64,000 nucleotides of DNA from Mycobacterium sp. GA-0227b (lineage in GTDB: Bacteria > Actinomycetota > Actinomycetes > Mycobacteriales > Mycobacteriaceae), in assembly GCF_001499855.1 (NCBI RefSeq), contig NZ_LQIK01000029.1, forward strand, positions 186,001 to 250,000, in the 5' to 3' direction. The notes below the pieces were generated by a model. That model made no database searches and was not told where the DNA came from. It saw nothing but the letters and a program-made list of their open reading frames with translations. A program made the translations under genes and the position numbers. Of this stretch, positions 52,553 to 60,558 are shown in pieces (position 1 is the stretch's first letter; every line of letters starts with the position of its first letter).

Positions 52553-53361
52553 GAAACCTCCACCGGGTCAAGCGGTTGCCAGCGTGCTGGACGCTTCTCA
52601 CGCCATGCCCGCACTCCTTCGGCATGGTCGGGGTGATCACGCAATCGCCAGATCTCCGCGGTGGCCGCGGTTCTGGCATCGGACAGGCCGACCTCCAGGG
52701 AATGCCACAACGCCTTCTTGGTGGCCCGCATCGCGGTGGGCGAGTTGGTCGCGATCGCAGCGGCGAGCCGCCCGGCCGTCGCCCGCAGCTCGTCGGCCGC
52801 CACCACCTCCGAGACGATGCCCAACTCGTATGCGCGCTCGGCGGAAATCCGTTCACTTCTGCCGCTCAGCGTCATTCGGGTGATGGTCTCCATCGGCGAT
52901 CTGCGCAACAGGGTGATCGCCTCATACGCGACCGCCTGTCCCACCGACACGTGCGGGTCGACGAACGACGCCTCCTGGGCCGCGATGACGATGTCGGCGT
53001 CCGCGATCAGATGCAGACCGCCGCCCGCGCACACCCCGTTCACGGCCGCGATCACCGGCTTCCACACGTCGCAGTGCCAGGACGAGATCTTCAGTTCGGC
53101 GTCCCGGGTGCGGCGCGAATGTTTGCGCATGGCCTGTTTGTCCCTGGCGACCTGCACCACGTCCATGCCGGTGCAGAACGCCTTGCCGTTGGCGGTGTTG
53201 ACGATGACGTGCACGTCGGGGTCGGCGTCCAACTGGGCCCACGCGGTCTCGAGCTCATCGAGCATGAGGGCATCGAATGCATTGCCGGCATCGGCGCGAT
53301 TCAGGATGAGCCACCCGACGCCGTCGGATTTCTCGACGATCAGTCGCTCGTAGCCGCTCAA
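52549..53361 (-). CDS. crotonase-family protein, paralogue with the same His/His change
   Basis: 270 residues. TTG 53361 overlaps the FadE stop (TTGA); GGAAGGAG is about 11 nt upstream. NGVCAGGGLHLIADADIVIA and FVDPHVSVGQ show His at both catalytic Glu places, as in the neighbour at 51752. The two share extended similarity over the whole chain, so they arose by tandem duplication and may act as a heteromer. Longer in-frame upstream sequence is a shadow of the FadE gene. Confidence 0.85.
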   Translation of the reverse strand: MSGYERLIVEKSDGVGWLILNRADAGNAFDALMLDELETAWAQLDADPDVHVIVNTANGKAFCTGMDVVQVARDKQAMRKHSRRTRDAELKISSWHCDVWKPVIAAVNGVCAGGGLHLIADADIVIAAQEASFVDPHVSVGQAVAYEAITLLRRSPMETITRMTLSGRSERISAERAYELGIVSEVVAADELRATAGRLAAAIATNSPTAMRATKKALWHSLEVGLSDARTAATAEIWRLRDHPDHAEGVRAWREKRPARWQPLDPVEVS

Positions 53362-54605
53362 GAGTGCGGAATCTCCTTCCAGGGCTTGCCCTTCCACGGG
53401 TCCGGCTCTTTCGGCAGCCCGAGCACTCGTTCGCCCAGGATGTTCTTGTTGATGTCGGTGGTGCCGCCCTCGGTGCCGTTGGCCAGACTGCGCATCATTC
53501 CCTGTACCTCGCGGGGCAGGGCGTCCGGATCGTCGGAGGCCGGCCAGGCCAGCGCGGCGGTACCCAGCAGGTCCACCATGAGGTCCTGGATCTGCTGGTT
53601 GAGGGTGGCCTGATGGACCTTGCCGATCGAGGACGCCGCACCGGGTGATTGACCTGCCGAAAGGGCCGCGCGCACACGCGCGTTGGTCCAGCCGCGGATT
53701 TGCTCCTGCGCCCAGAGCCGCATGATCTTGTTGCGCACGACGGGGTCGTCCCACCGCCCGGTCTCCCGAGCGAGTGTGATCAAACGTTCCGCGCTGGAGC
53801 CGCCGAGGCGGCCCATGCCGCCGGAGCCCGATCCCGACACCATCTGGCGTTCACTCGACAGCGTCGACGCGCTGACCCGCCAGCCGTCGTTGATGTCCCC
53901 GACCCGGTGTGCATCGAGCACCCGGGCGCCGTCGAGGAACACCTCGTTGAACTCCGCCTCACCGGTGATCTGACGCAGCGGCCGCACTTCGACGCCGGGT
54001 TGGTGCATGTCGAGCAGGAAGTACGTGATGCCCTTGTGTTTCGGTTGATCGGGATCGGTACGGGCGAGCAGGATCGCGAAATCCGCCTCGTCGGCCCAGG
54101 TGGTCCACACCTTTTGCCCGGACACCACCCATTGGTCCCCGTCGCGCACCGCCTGGGTCGCCAGCGACGCGAGGTCGGACCCCGCGCCGGGCTCGCTGAA
54201 GAGCTGACACCACTTCTCCTCGTTGCTGACGATGGGCGGCAGGAAGCGTCGCCGCTGGTCTTCGGTTCCGTGGCTGAACAACGCTGCGGCGGCGTTGTTG
54301 AGCCCCAGCGGATTGAGCCGGGTGAACCGCAGCGGTGCGAGCACGCCCTCGATCGCGCGCGCGACGTCGTTTCCGATGCCGAGGCCGCCGTGTTCGGGGA
54401 GCCAGGTCGGCGCCACCAGGCCCGAGCGGGCGAAGGTCGGATACCAGTCGCGGTAGTCCTGTGGCGTGCGCACGGACCTCAACGCGGCGGGCCCCTCGGC
54501 CGCGGCCGCCCGCCAACTGGCAGGTACCTCGGTCTCTACCCAGTCCCGGACCATGTTGACGGCGTCGGCGGCGGCGGTCTCTGAATTGATCGGAAGCTGG
54601 GTCAT
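53358..54605 (-). CDS. acyl-CoA dehydrogenase
   Basis: 415 residues, full-length FAD enzyme: WLPEHGGLGIGNDVARA, FAD loop LFSEPGAGSDLASLATQ, QKVWTTWADEADFAILLART, and C-terminal NGTEGGTTDINKNILGERVL. The insert SGSGSGGMGRLGGSSAERL in the middle is Gly/Ser-rich. It ends with a Pro/Trp/Lys tail (DPWKGKPWKEIPHS). Located between crotonase genes in the minus-strand operon; it makes the alpha,beta-unsaturated CoA ester those act on. Confidence 0.92.
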   Translation of the reverse strand: MTQLPINSETAAADAVNMVRDWVETEVPASWRAAAAEGPAALRSVRTPQDYRDWYPTFARSGLVAPTWLPEHGGLGIGNDVARAIEGVLAPLRFTRLNPLGLNNAAAALFSHGTEDQRRRFLPPIVSNEEKWCQLFSEPGAGSDLASLATQAVRDGDQWVVSGQKVWTTWADEADFAILLARTDPDQPKHKGITYFLLDMHQPGVEVRPLRQITGEAEFNEVFLDGARVLDAHRVGDINDGWRVSASTLSSERQMVSGSGSGGMGRLGGSSAERLITLARETGRWDDPVVRNKIMRLWAQEQIRGWTNARVRAALSAGQSPGAASSIGKVHQATLNQQIQDLMVDLLGTAALAWPASDDPDALPREVQGMMRSLANGTEGGTTDINKNILGERVLGLPKEPDPWKGKPWKEIPHS

Positions 54606-54613
54606 CGTCGTCT

Positions 54614-55420
54614 TCAGCGGCCTTGGAATTCTGCGTCACGCTTGTCTCGAAAGGCCGCCAAGCCTTCCTTGAAATCCTCGCTGCGGCTGGACAGTTCGAG
54701 CGCCATCGCCTCGTTCTGCAGATGACGGTCGAGATCCAGGCCGTTGCCGCTCTGTAGCAGCCACTTGGTGAGGCCGAGGGCCACCGTCGGTGCAGCGGCC
54801 AGCCGGTCGACGAGTTCTTCTGCGGCAGCGTCGAGTTCAATGTCGGGATGGGCGCCATGGATGATGTCCCACTCGGCGGCCGTGGTTCCGGACAGCTCTT
54901 CGCCCAACATCAGCAGTCGGCGGGCGCGGACCATGCCGACGAGCCGCGGCAGCAGCCAGGCCGCGCCGCTGTCGGGTGTGAAGCCGCGCGCCATGAACGG
55001 TTCCCAGAACCGGGCGTCCTCTGCCGCGATGCAGAAGTCCGACGCCATCGCGACGTGGAAACCCAGGCCGGCCGCCCAGCCGCGGACCACCGCGACAACG
55101 GGAACCTGGGTCTCGAGCAGCAGTGGAATCAGCCTGTTGGCCTTGTTGGGCAGCCGACGCTGGGTGCTGCCCACGCGCGGTTTGCGTTCCGAGCGCGCGT
55201 TGTTGGCGATCAGATCGGAACCCGCGCAGAAGTCAGGTCCTTCGGCATCGATGCGGATGACCCGAACCGATTCGTCGGTGCCGGCGGCAGCGAGATGTCC
55301 GACCATCGCGTCGAGCATGGTGTCGTTGACGGCGTTGCGTCGGTTGGCGCGGTCCAGCGTGAGGCACAGGACCGGGCCCTGCTGCTCGGCCCGTAGCCCG
55401 GAAACGCTCTCGTAGCTCAT
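54614..55420 (-). CDS. crotonase-family isomerase/hydratase (PaaG-like)
   Basis: 268 residues. The site reads VRGWAAGLGFHVAMASDF, WEPFMARGFTPDSGAAWLLP: neither canonical Glu is present, but the Asp in TPDSGAAWLLPR matches the catalytic Asp of PaaG-type isomerases. So a double-bond or epoxide-type isomerase is more likely than a hydratase. Its ATG overlaps the stop of a 24-codon ORF that seems to have been inserted between it and the upstream MaoC gene. Ends 8 bp before the FadE gene. Confidence 0.86.
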   Translation of the reverse strand: MSYESVSGLRAEQQGPVLCLTLDRANRRNAVNDTMLDAMVGHLAAAGTDESVRVIRIDAEGPDFCAGSDLIANNARSERKPRVGSTQRRLPNKANRLIPLLLETQVPVVAVVRGWAAGLGFHVAMASDFCIAAEDARFWEPFMARGFTPDSGAAWLLPRLVGMVRARRLLMLGEELSGTTAAEWDIIHGAHPDIELDAAAEELVDRLAAAPTVALGLTKWLLQSGNGLDLDRHLQNEAMALELSSRSEDFKEGLAAFRDKRDAEFQGR

Positions 55421-55491
55421 GCCTCGGCTCCCGCTCGCTCCGGTCCTCGCTGCGCTGCGATCCTCACTCGCGCTCGCCTTCGGTAGCTCAT
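55417..55491 (-). other. 75-bp junction with duplicated start site and 24-codon ORF
   Basis: ATGAGCTAC occurs twice, at 55491-55483 and 55420-55412 (minus strand), 71 bp apart. The first copy overlaps the MaoC stop as ATGA and opens a 24-codon Arg/Ala-rich frame (MSYRRRARVRIAAQRG...) whose TGA overlaps the ATG of the crotonase gene. The bases between are a low-complexity GAGCG/CGAGG repeat of the kind scattered in actinobacterial spacers. It looks like a small insertion that duplicated the old start. Confidence 0.5.
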
Positions 55492-56747
55492 CGCTCCCCG
55501 AACTGGGCCGACACGGCCGCCAGCAGATCGGTCAGGTTCGTCGCGCCGCCCGGCGGATCGGGCAGGCGGACGGGACCGTGCTCCCTGCTGGGCAGCAGGA
55601 TCGTGGCGTGGCCCGGCGCGGTGACCTCGCCGCGGTGATTGGTCGCCGCGAGGTCCACGTCGACCGCCGGCCGGTCTCCCTCGGCCAGGTACTTGCGGGT
55701 GAGGACGCCCGTGATCGTGTGCAGGTCGCCGACGTAGTTGAACAACCGGAACTCGCAGTCGAGCTTCCACAGCCAGGCGTCGTCGCCCATCCAGTCGGTG
55801 CACAGGTGGATGAGCCACGTTTCCCGCATGCGGCCGTAGTCGAACGTCGTCGGGTTGCCGGCATTTCGCGCCGCGCTCGGCTCCCAGTGCACACGCTGCT
55901 GTACGTCCGGAACCCCGTGCTCGTTGGGCGTGTAGAACCGCGGGATACGTTGACGATTGCGCCACGCCAACCTCAGCGGCCGCACACCGTACATGCCGGT
56001 GCCCATGCCCACATGCCAGCACACCATGTCGGTGACGGTCAGCGGACCCTTGGTGAGCGAGCCCATCTCGTCGCCCTCGGCCACTCCCTCCCACCAGCGC
56101 GGCTCGGCGCCCCGGGGCGCCTCGCGGGCGTACCGCTCGTCGATCTCGGCGATCTCGTCAGCCGTCCACGTCTTGAGGTCCACCGACTCGTACTTCTTGC
56201 GACCCCTGGCCTTGCTGCGTTCGGTGCGGATCATGTTCCGGTACTGGCCGCCGAGGATGGTGCCCTCGTCGTCACGGAATACCTGCGCCGACCATTCGTG
56301 CACGGCGCGGCCGGCGAAGTCGCTGCTCTTGTCCAACGCGGCGACAAGGGCATTGCGCCGGAAGACCCGACGGTTGGCGCGCAGCGGCGCCCACCACTCC
56401 CGCGACGACGAGGCGTAGAAGGCGTGAACACCGCGTAGCGGATCGCCCTTTGTCGCGGCGCGGTCCTCCTCGGAAAGCCCGGTGACCTCGTCCTCACCGA
56501 TCAGGGTGTCGCCGCCGACCAGCGCGGGCGGAGCGATCGGCTCACCCCACACCGATTTCGTCGCGTACTCGGGATCCGACCACAGCGGGTTGGCGTCACC
56601 GTAGCTCTCCGCGACATGACGGAAGGTGTCCTCGTTGGGCCGTCGGTAATGCGGGGGTTGGGTATGCGGGATGGCGATGCCGATGCTGGCGCGCAACCTG
56701 GCTAGGCCTTCATCGGTGATCTGGCCCGTCGCCGAGGACTTTGTCAC
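55488..56747 (-). CDS. FAS1-like dehydratase / MaoC-type protein
   Basis: 419 residues, probably two hot-dog domains. N-terminal half: HVAESYGDANPLWSDPEYA (MaoC-like but Trp replaces the catalytic His) followed by SVWGEPIAPPALVGG. C-terminal half: GMRETWLIHLCTDWMGDDAW-type core. GTG 56747 is preferred since GAGGAGG lies 6 nt upstream; 56771 lacks an SD. First gene of the minus-strand operon ending at 50304, divergent from the crotonase at 56837. Probably a dehydratase/hydratase on CoA esters. Confidence 0.78.
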   Translation of the reverse strand: MTKSSATGQITDEGLARLRASIGIAIPHTQPPHYRRPNEDTFRHVAESYGDANPLWSDPEYATKSVWGEPIAPPALVGGDTLIGEDEVTGLSEEDRAATKGDPLRGVHAFYASSSREWWAPLRANRRVFRRNALVAALDKSSDFAGRAVHEWSAQVFRDDEGTILGGQYRNMIRTERSKARGRKKYESVDLKTWTADEIAEIDERYAREAPRGAEPRWWEGVAEGDEMGSLTKGPLTVTDMVCWHVGMGTGMYGVRPLRLAWRNRQRIPRFYTPNEHGVPDVQQRVHWEPSAARNAGNPTTFDYGRMRETWLIHLCTDWMGDDAWLWKLDCEFRLFNYVGDLHTITGVLTRKYLAEGDRPAVDVDLAATNHRGEVTAPGHATILLPSREHGPVRLPDPPGGATNLTDLLAAVSAQFGER

Positions 56748-56836
56748 GCATCGCCTCCTCAGTTCGGCCATATCGTGGCTGGGGACGTCGGCGGAAATTA
56801 AGATACCCGAAAAACGGAAACGTCGTTAACGCAGGG

Positions 56837-57655
56837 GTGAGCGAGTTGGTCGATGAGCAGCCAGGGATCCGGGTCGACGTCGGAACAGATGGTGTCTGCC
56901 GGATCACGATCGACCGGCCCGATGTCGGAAACTCGTTGTCTCCGTTAGCGCGTGACGCGCTGACGGATGCGTTCGAGACCTCGAGCGACGATCCGTCCGT
57001 GCGGGCCGTGTTGTTGCGAGCGACCGGGGATCGGCACTTTTGCTCGGGTGCCGGATTGGGACCGCATTCGGCGCAGCCTGCCTCCGACAAGAGGCCCGGT
57101 GACATCGCGAGGATGCTGCAGAAGGGCTGGCAACGACTGGTTTGCGCGGTGCTCGATTGCGACAAGCCGGTCGTCGCGGCGGTCAAGGGTGCGGCCGCGG
57201 GTGCCGGCGCCAGCCTGGTGCTGGCCTGCGATCTCGTCGTCATGTCCACGGAGGCGAAGCTGGTGGAGGCGTTCGTGCATCGCGGCATCCTGCCTGATTC
57301 GGGTGCGATACACCTGCTGACCAGGATCGTGGGACTGCGTAAGGCCACCGAACTGCTGATGCTCGGCGAACCCGTCGACGCCGCGACCTGTGAGCGACTC
57401 AGCCTCGTCAACCGCGTTGTGGCGCCGGACGAAACCGACGCCGCCGCCGAAGAACTGGCCGGGCGTCTGGCGGCGGGCCCCACCGTCATGCTGGCGCTGA
57501 CCAAGCGACTGCTGTCCGTGTCGTCGGAATCCGGCCGCGACCGCGCCTTCGAGCAGGAGGCCTGGGCGCAGGAGGTGATATCGCGGACCGCCGATCTGCA
57601 GGAGGGCCTGAAGTCGTTCGCCGAGCGTCGCCCACCGAACTTCCACGGCCGCTGA
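56837..57655 (+). CDS. crotonase-family isomerase/hydratase (PaaG-like)
   Basis: 272 residues, GTG start with GCAGGG very close. Active-site region: GAAAGAGASLVLACDLVVM and VEAFVHRGILPDSGAIHLLTR. Canonical Glu residues are absent; the Asp of LPDSG fits the isomerase subgroup, as in the protein at 54614, of which it looks like a paralogue. Divergent from the MaoC-type gene across 89 bp; convergent with the SDR at 57659. Confidence 0.86.
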   Translation: MSELVDEQPGIRVDVGTDGVCRITIDRPDVGNSLSPLARDALTDAFETSSDDPSVRAVLLRATGDRHFCSGAGLGPHSAQPASDKRPGDIARMLQKGWQRLVCAVLDCDKPVVAAVKGAAAGAGASLVLACDLVVMSTEAKLVEAFVHRGILPDSGAIHLLTRIVGLRKATELLMLGEPVDAATCERLSLVNRVVAPDETDAAAEELAGRLAAGPTVMLALTKRLLSVSSESGRDRAFEQEAWAQEVISRTADLQEGLKSFAERRPPNFHGR

Positions 57656-57658
57656 CCG

Positions 57659-58525
57659 TCAGCCGTTGACAGGTCCGCCGCGAATCGTGAACGTCGAGCT
57701 GTCATCGATCTCGTCGATCGCCTCGGCGACGGATTCCGCTGTGAGTGAGCGGTTCTCAATCCCCTTGGTGACGCCGATGAACACCCGCGACACCTTGCCC
57801 GCGCCCACCGAGTAGATGTGCGCGGTGCGGTCGCAGTCACGGTGGGACAAGTAGACGACCACCGGTGTGACCAGCTCCGGGTCCATCGCCTTGCCCGCTT
57901 CGCCCATGATGTCCTCGGTCATCCGGGTGCGTGCGATCGGTGCGACGGCGTTGATGGCAATGCCGTTTCGTGCCCCCTCGATGGCCAGGACGTGCATCAT
58001 ACCGACCAGACCCATCTTGGCGGCGCCGTAGTTGGCCTGCCCGAAGTTGCCGAACAGGCCTGTGCCAGAGGTGGTTTGGACGATGCGTCCGTAGTTCTGC
58101 TCGCGCATGATGGGCCACGCGGCACGAGTCACGTTGAAGGCCCCTGCCAGGTGGACCGATAACACCGCGTCGACCTGCTCGGCGGTCATGTTCTTGAACG
58201 CCGCGTCGCGCAGAATGCCTGCGTTGTTGACGAGGATGTCGAGTCGGCCGAAGGCATCCATCGCCGCGGAGACGATCGCGGCGCCGCCCTCCTCGCTCGC
58301 GACGGAGTCACCGTTGGCGATGGCCGTACCACCGGCGGCGGTGATCTCGTCCACCACGGCCTGTGCGGCCGAGATCGAAGCACCACTTCCGTCCACCGCG
58401 CTGCCGAGGTCGTTGACCACAACGCGGGCGCCCCGGCGGGCGAGTTCGAGTGCGTGACAGCGGCCAAGACCTCCGCCCGCACCCGTGACGACGGCTACCT
58501 GATCATCGAAAGTCATTCGCACCAT
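57659..58525 (-). CDS. SDR, (3R)-hydroxyacyl-CoA dehydrogenase / 17-beta-HSD4-like
   Basis: 288 residues: TGAGGGLGRCHALELARRGA, VVVNDLG with an inserted loop (SAVDGSGASISAAQ) typical of the dehydrogenase domain of peroxisomal multifunctional enzyme 2, catalytic QTTSGTGLFGNFGQANYGAAK. It probably oxidises a 3-hydroxyacyl-CoA. ATG 58525 opens MVRMTFDD; ATG 58516 is possible and neither has an SD. Divergent from the FadD at 58581 across 55 bp with a GAGAAT-type half site. Confidence 0.9.
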   Translation of the reverse strand: MVRMTFDDQVAVVTGAGGGLGRCHALELARRGARVVVNDLGSAVDGSGASISAAQAVVDEITAAGGTAIANGDSVASEEGGAAIVSAAMDAFGRLDILVNNAGILRDAAFKNMTAEQVDAVLSVHLAGAFNVTRAAWPIMREQNYGRIVQTTSGTGLFGNFGQANYGAAKMGLVGMMHVLAIEGARNGIAINAVAPIARTRMTEDIMGEAGKAMDPELVTPVVVYLSHRDCDRTAHIYSVGAGKVSRVFIGVTKGIENRSLTAESVAEAIDEIDDSSTFTIRGGPVNG

Positions 58526-58551
58526 GGCTGAGAGGTTACATTTACGTGATC

Positions 58552-58567
58552 GAGAATCAGTATTTGC
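58552..58567. promoter_or_regulatory. weak GAGAAT-type operator: GAGAAT-N4-ATTTGC
   Basis: GAGAATCAGTATTTGC: left arm perfect, right arm with two changes. It is in the 55-bp spacer between divergent starts 58525 and 58581, so the position supports it more than the sequence. Confidence 0.45.
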
Positions 58568-58580
58568 ATCGGAGGACACC

Positions 58581-60155
58581 ATGAGTGGCGCTCCCGCGCT
58601 GCTGCACAACGCGCGGCAGCGAGCGGACGGACTGCGGTCGGGGTACCGGGCCGCCGGTTTCTGGTCGGACCAGCCGCTCGACGTCGTACGCCCCACCGCC
58701 GAGCGGTATCCGACGCGGCAGGCCCTCGTCACCCGCGCCGGCGAGCTGACCTACGCAGACCTCGATGAACGGGTCGACCGCGCGTCGCGGGCACTCCTGG
58801 ACGCGGGGGTCGGCGCGGCGACGCCGGTAGTCGTCGTGGTCGGCAACGACATCGGCTCGGTCGTTGCGGTACACGCCGCCACCCGGGTCGACGCGGTGGT
58901 TCTGCTCGTGCCGCGCAGCGCCGGGCCGGCGCAGGTCGCCGACATCATCGCGCGGGCCGGCGCCGAGTACGGGGTGGCCCCCGGCTGGGCTCCCGCAGGC
59001 GAACCGGCGCTGCGTGGCGCATGCCGATGGATCGACATCGCCCGTGCCTCGGGCCCGCCGGCGCCCAGTCGGCCGACGCGGCCCGCCGACGAGCCGTCCT
59101 TCGTCCTCTACACCTCAGGCACCACGTCGCGGCCCAAAGGTGTCATCCACTCGCTGAGCACCCTGGCCAAAGCCTCGGCCAACTACATCACCGCGGCCGG
59201 CCTCGGCGCCGACGACCGGATCCTCCTCATCAGTCCCCTCGCCTCGGTGACCGGTGTGCTGCAGGCGTTGTTCATCGGGCCGATGCTCGCCGCACCCGTG
59301 GTGCTCGAGGACCGCTGGGACCCCGCGGCCACATGCGAGCTGCTGCTGTCCGCCGGGGCGACGTGGTACGGCGGGCCGGACCGGCTGCTCGACCGGCTGC
59401 TCGATGAGGCGCTCGCACAGGAAGAGCCGGTGCCGTTGAAGGCGGTGTACCTCGGCGGCACGATGCTCGACCGTCGCGTCGTGGAACGGGTGGAGGACGA
59501 CTTCGGCATCATCGTGATGCGCGCGTACGGATCGTCGGAGGTACCGGTCAGCACGTCGGGTCTGCGCACCGAGAGCCGGGCGGTCCGGCACGCCGATGAC
59601 GGTGTGGCACTGGACGATGTCGACGTCCGCGTCGGGTCCGTGGGCGACCCGTCCGAATGCTGCATCAAGGGCCCGCACGCGTTTCTCGGCTACACGGACA
59701 CCGAGGACGACGCCACCGCGTTCGACGGGGACTGGTTCCGAACCGGCGACGTGGCCGAGGTCAGCGAGAATCGGGTCCGCATCGTCGGACGGCTCAAAGA
59801 CATCGTCATCCGCAACGGCATGAAGATTCCGACGGCGGAGGTCGAGGAGGCGGTGGCCGCAATACCCGGTGTGCGTGAATGCGCGGCATACTCCGTCGCC
59901 GACGCGACCACCGGCGAACGGCTCGCGGTGGCCATGGTTCTGCACGACGGCGTCGAGTTGTCGCTCGCCGATGTGGCCGGCGCGCTGGTCGGGGTGGGGC
60001 TGCCGAAATACAAGCTGCCCGAGGAATTGGTGTTCTGGGACGAGCCCCTGCCGCTCAACGCCAACGGCAAGGTGCAACGCAACACGCTCGAGGCGCTATC
60101 AGAGGGACGACCGCGAATCCTTGCCGACCGCCTCGCGGAAGATCGAGTCAGGTGA
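58581..60155 (+). CDS. FadD-type acyl-CoA ligase
   Basis: 524 residues. ATG 58581 has GGAGGA 5 nt upstream; in-frame codons before it run through the operator. Adenylation motifs: LYTSGTTSRPKGVIHS, RAYGSSEVP (replacing the more usual G-x-TE), WFRTGDVAEV, and catalytic Lys in LPLNANGKVQRNTLE. It activates an acid for the SDR and Ltp/DUF35 genes around it. Overlaps the DUF35 gene convergently by 8 bp. Confidence 0.91.
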   Translation: MSGAPALLHNARQRADGLRSGYRAAGFWSDQPLDVVRPTAERYPTRQALVTRAGELTYADLDERVDRASRALLDAGVGAATPVVVVVGNDIGSVVAVHAATRVDAVVLLVPRSAGPAQVADIIARAGAEYGVAPGWAPAGEPALRGACRWIDIARASGPPAPSRPTRPADEPSFVLYTSGTTSRPKGVIHSLSTLAKASANYITAAGLGADDRILLISPLASVTGVLQALFIGPMLAAPVVLEDRWDPAATCELLLSAGATWYGGPDRLLDRLLDEALAQEEPVPLKAVYLGGTMLDRRVVERVEDDFGIIVMRAYGSSEVPVSTSGLRTESRAVRHADDGVALDDVDVRVGSVGDPSECCIKGPHAFLGYTDTEDDATAFDGDWFRTGDVAEVSENRVRIVGRLKDIVIRNGMKIPTAEVEEAVAAIPGVRECAAYSVADATTGERLAVAMVLHDGVELSLADVAGALVGVGLPKYKLPEELVFWDEPLPLNANGKVQRNTLEALSEGRPRILADRLAEDRVR

Positions 60156-60558
60156 TCGGCCGGAAGACCGGTACGACGAAACCGTCGTCGCTCTCGCGGA
60201 AGTCGATCTCGAGTTCCATTCCGGCGCACAGGCGGTCGACCGGACAGTCGGCGAGCTGCGTCATCAGCCGCGGGCCTTCCTCGAGGTCGACCATGGCGAC
60301 GGTGTAGGGCAGCCGCGCATCGAAGGGCGCCGCGTTCTGGTGGATCACGCTCCACGTGTAGAGGCGCGACCGGCCGCTCGCGGGCACAAGCCGTACGTCC
60401 TCACTCCAGCAATGCGGACAGAATGGGCGGACGTACAGGGAGTTTCGGCCGCAGGCGCCGCACCGGTTGATCATCAGCGCGCGGTCCTGGACCGCCGCCC
60501 ACCATGTTTCGCTGTCGGTGTCGATGGTCGGTCGGTCCGGACCGCTGGGCGATACCAT
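60148..60558 (-). CDS. DUF35 OB-fold protein with zinc ribbon
   Basis: 136 residues. Zinc ribbon INRCGACGRNSLYVRPFCPHC (four Cys) then OB-fold with LYTWSVIHQNAAPFD and YTVAMVDLEEGPRL. Known partner of Ltp-type thiolase-fold aldolases. ATG 60558 shares one base with the stop of that gene (TGATG) and has GGGAGG 6 nt upstream. Second Ltp-DUF35 pair of the window. Confidence 0.9.
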   Translation of the reverse strand: MVSPSGPDRPTIDTDSETWWAAVQDRALMINRCGACGRNSLYVRPFCPHCWSEDVRLVPASGRSRLYTWSVIHQNAAPFDARLPYTVAMVDLEEGPRLMTQLADCPVDRLCAGMELEIDFRESDDGFVVPVFRPIT

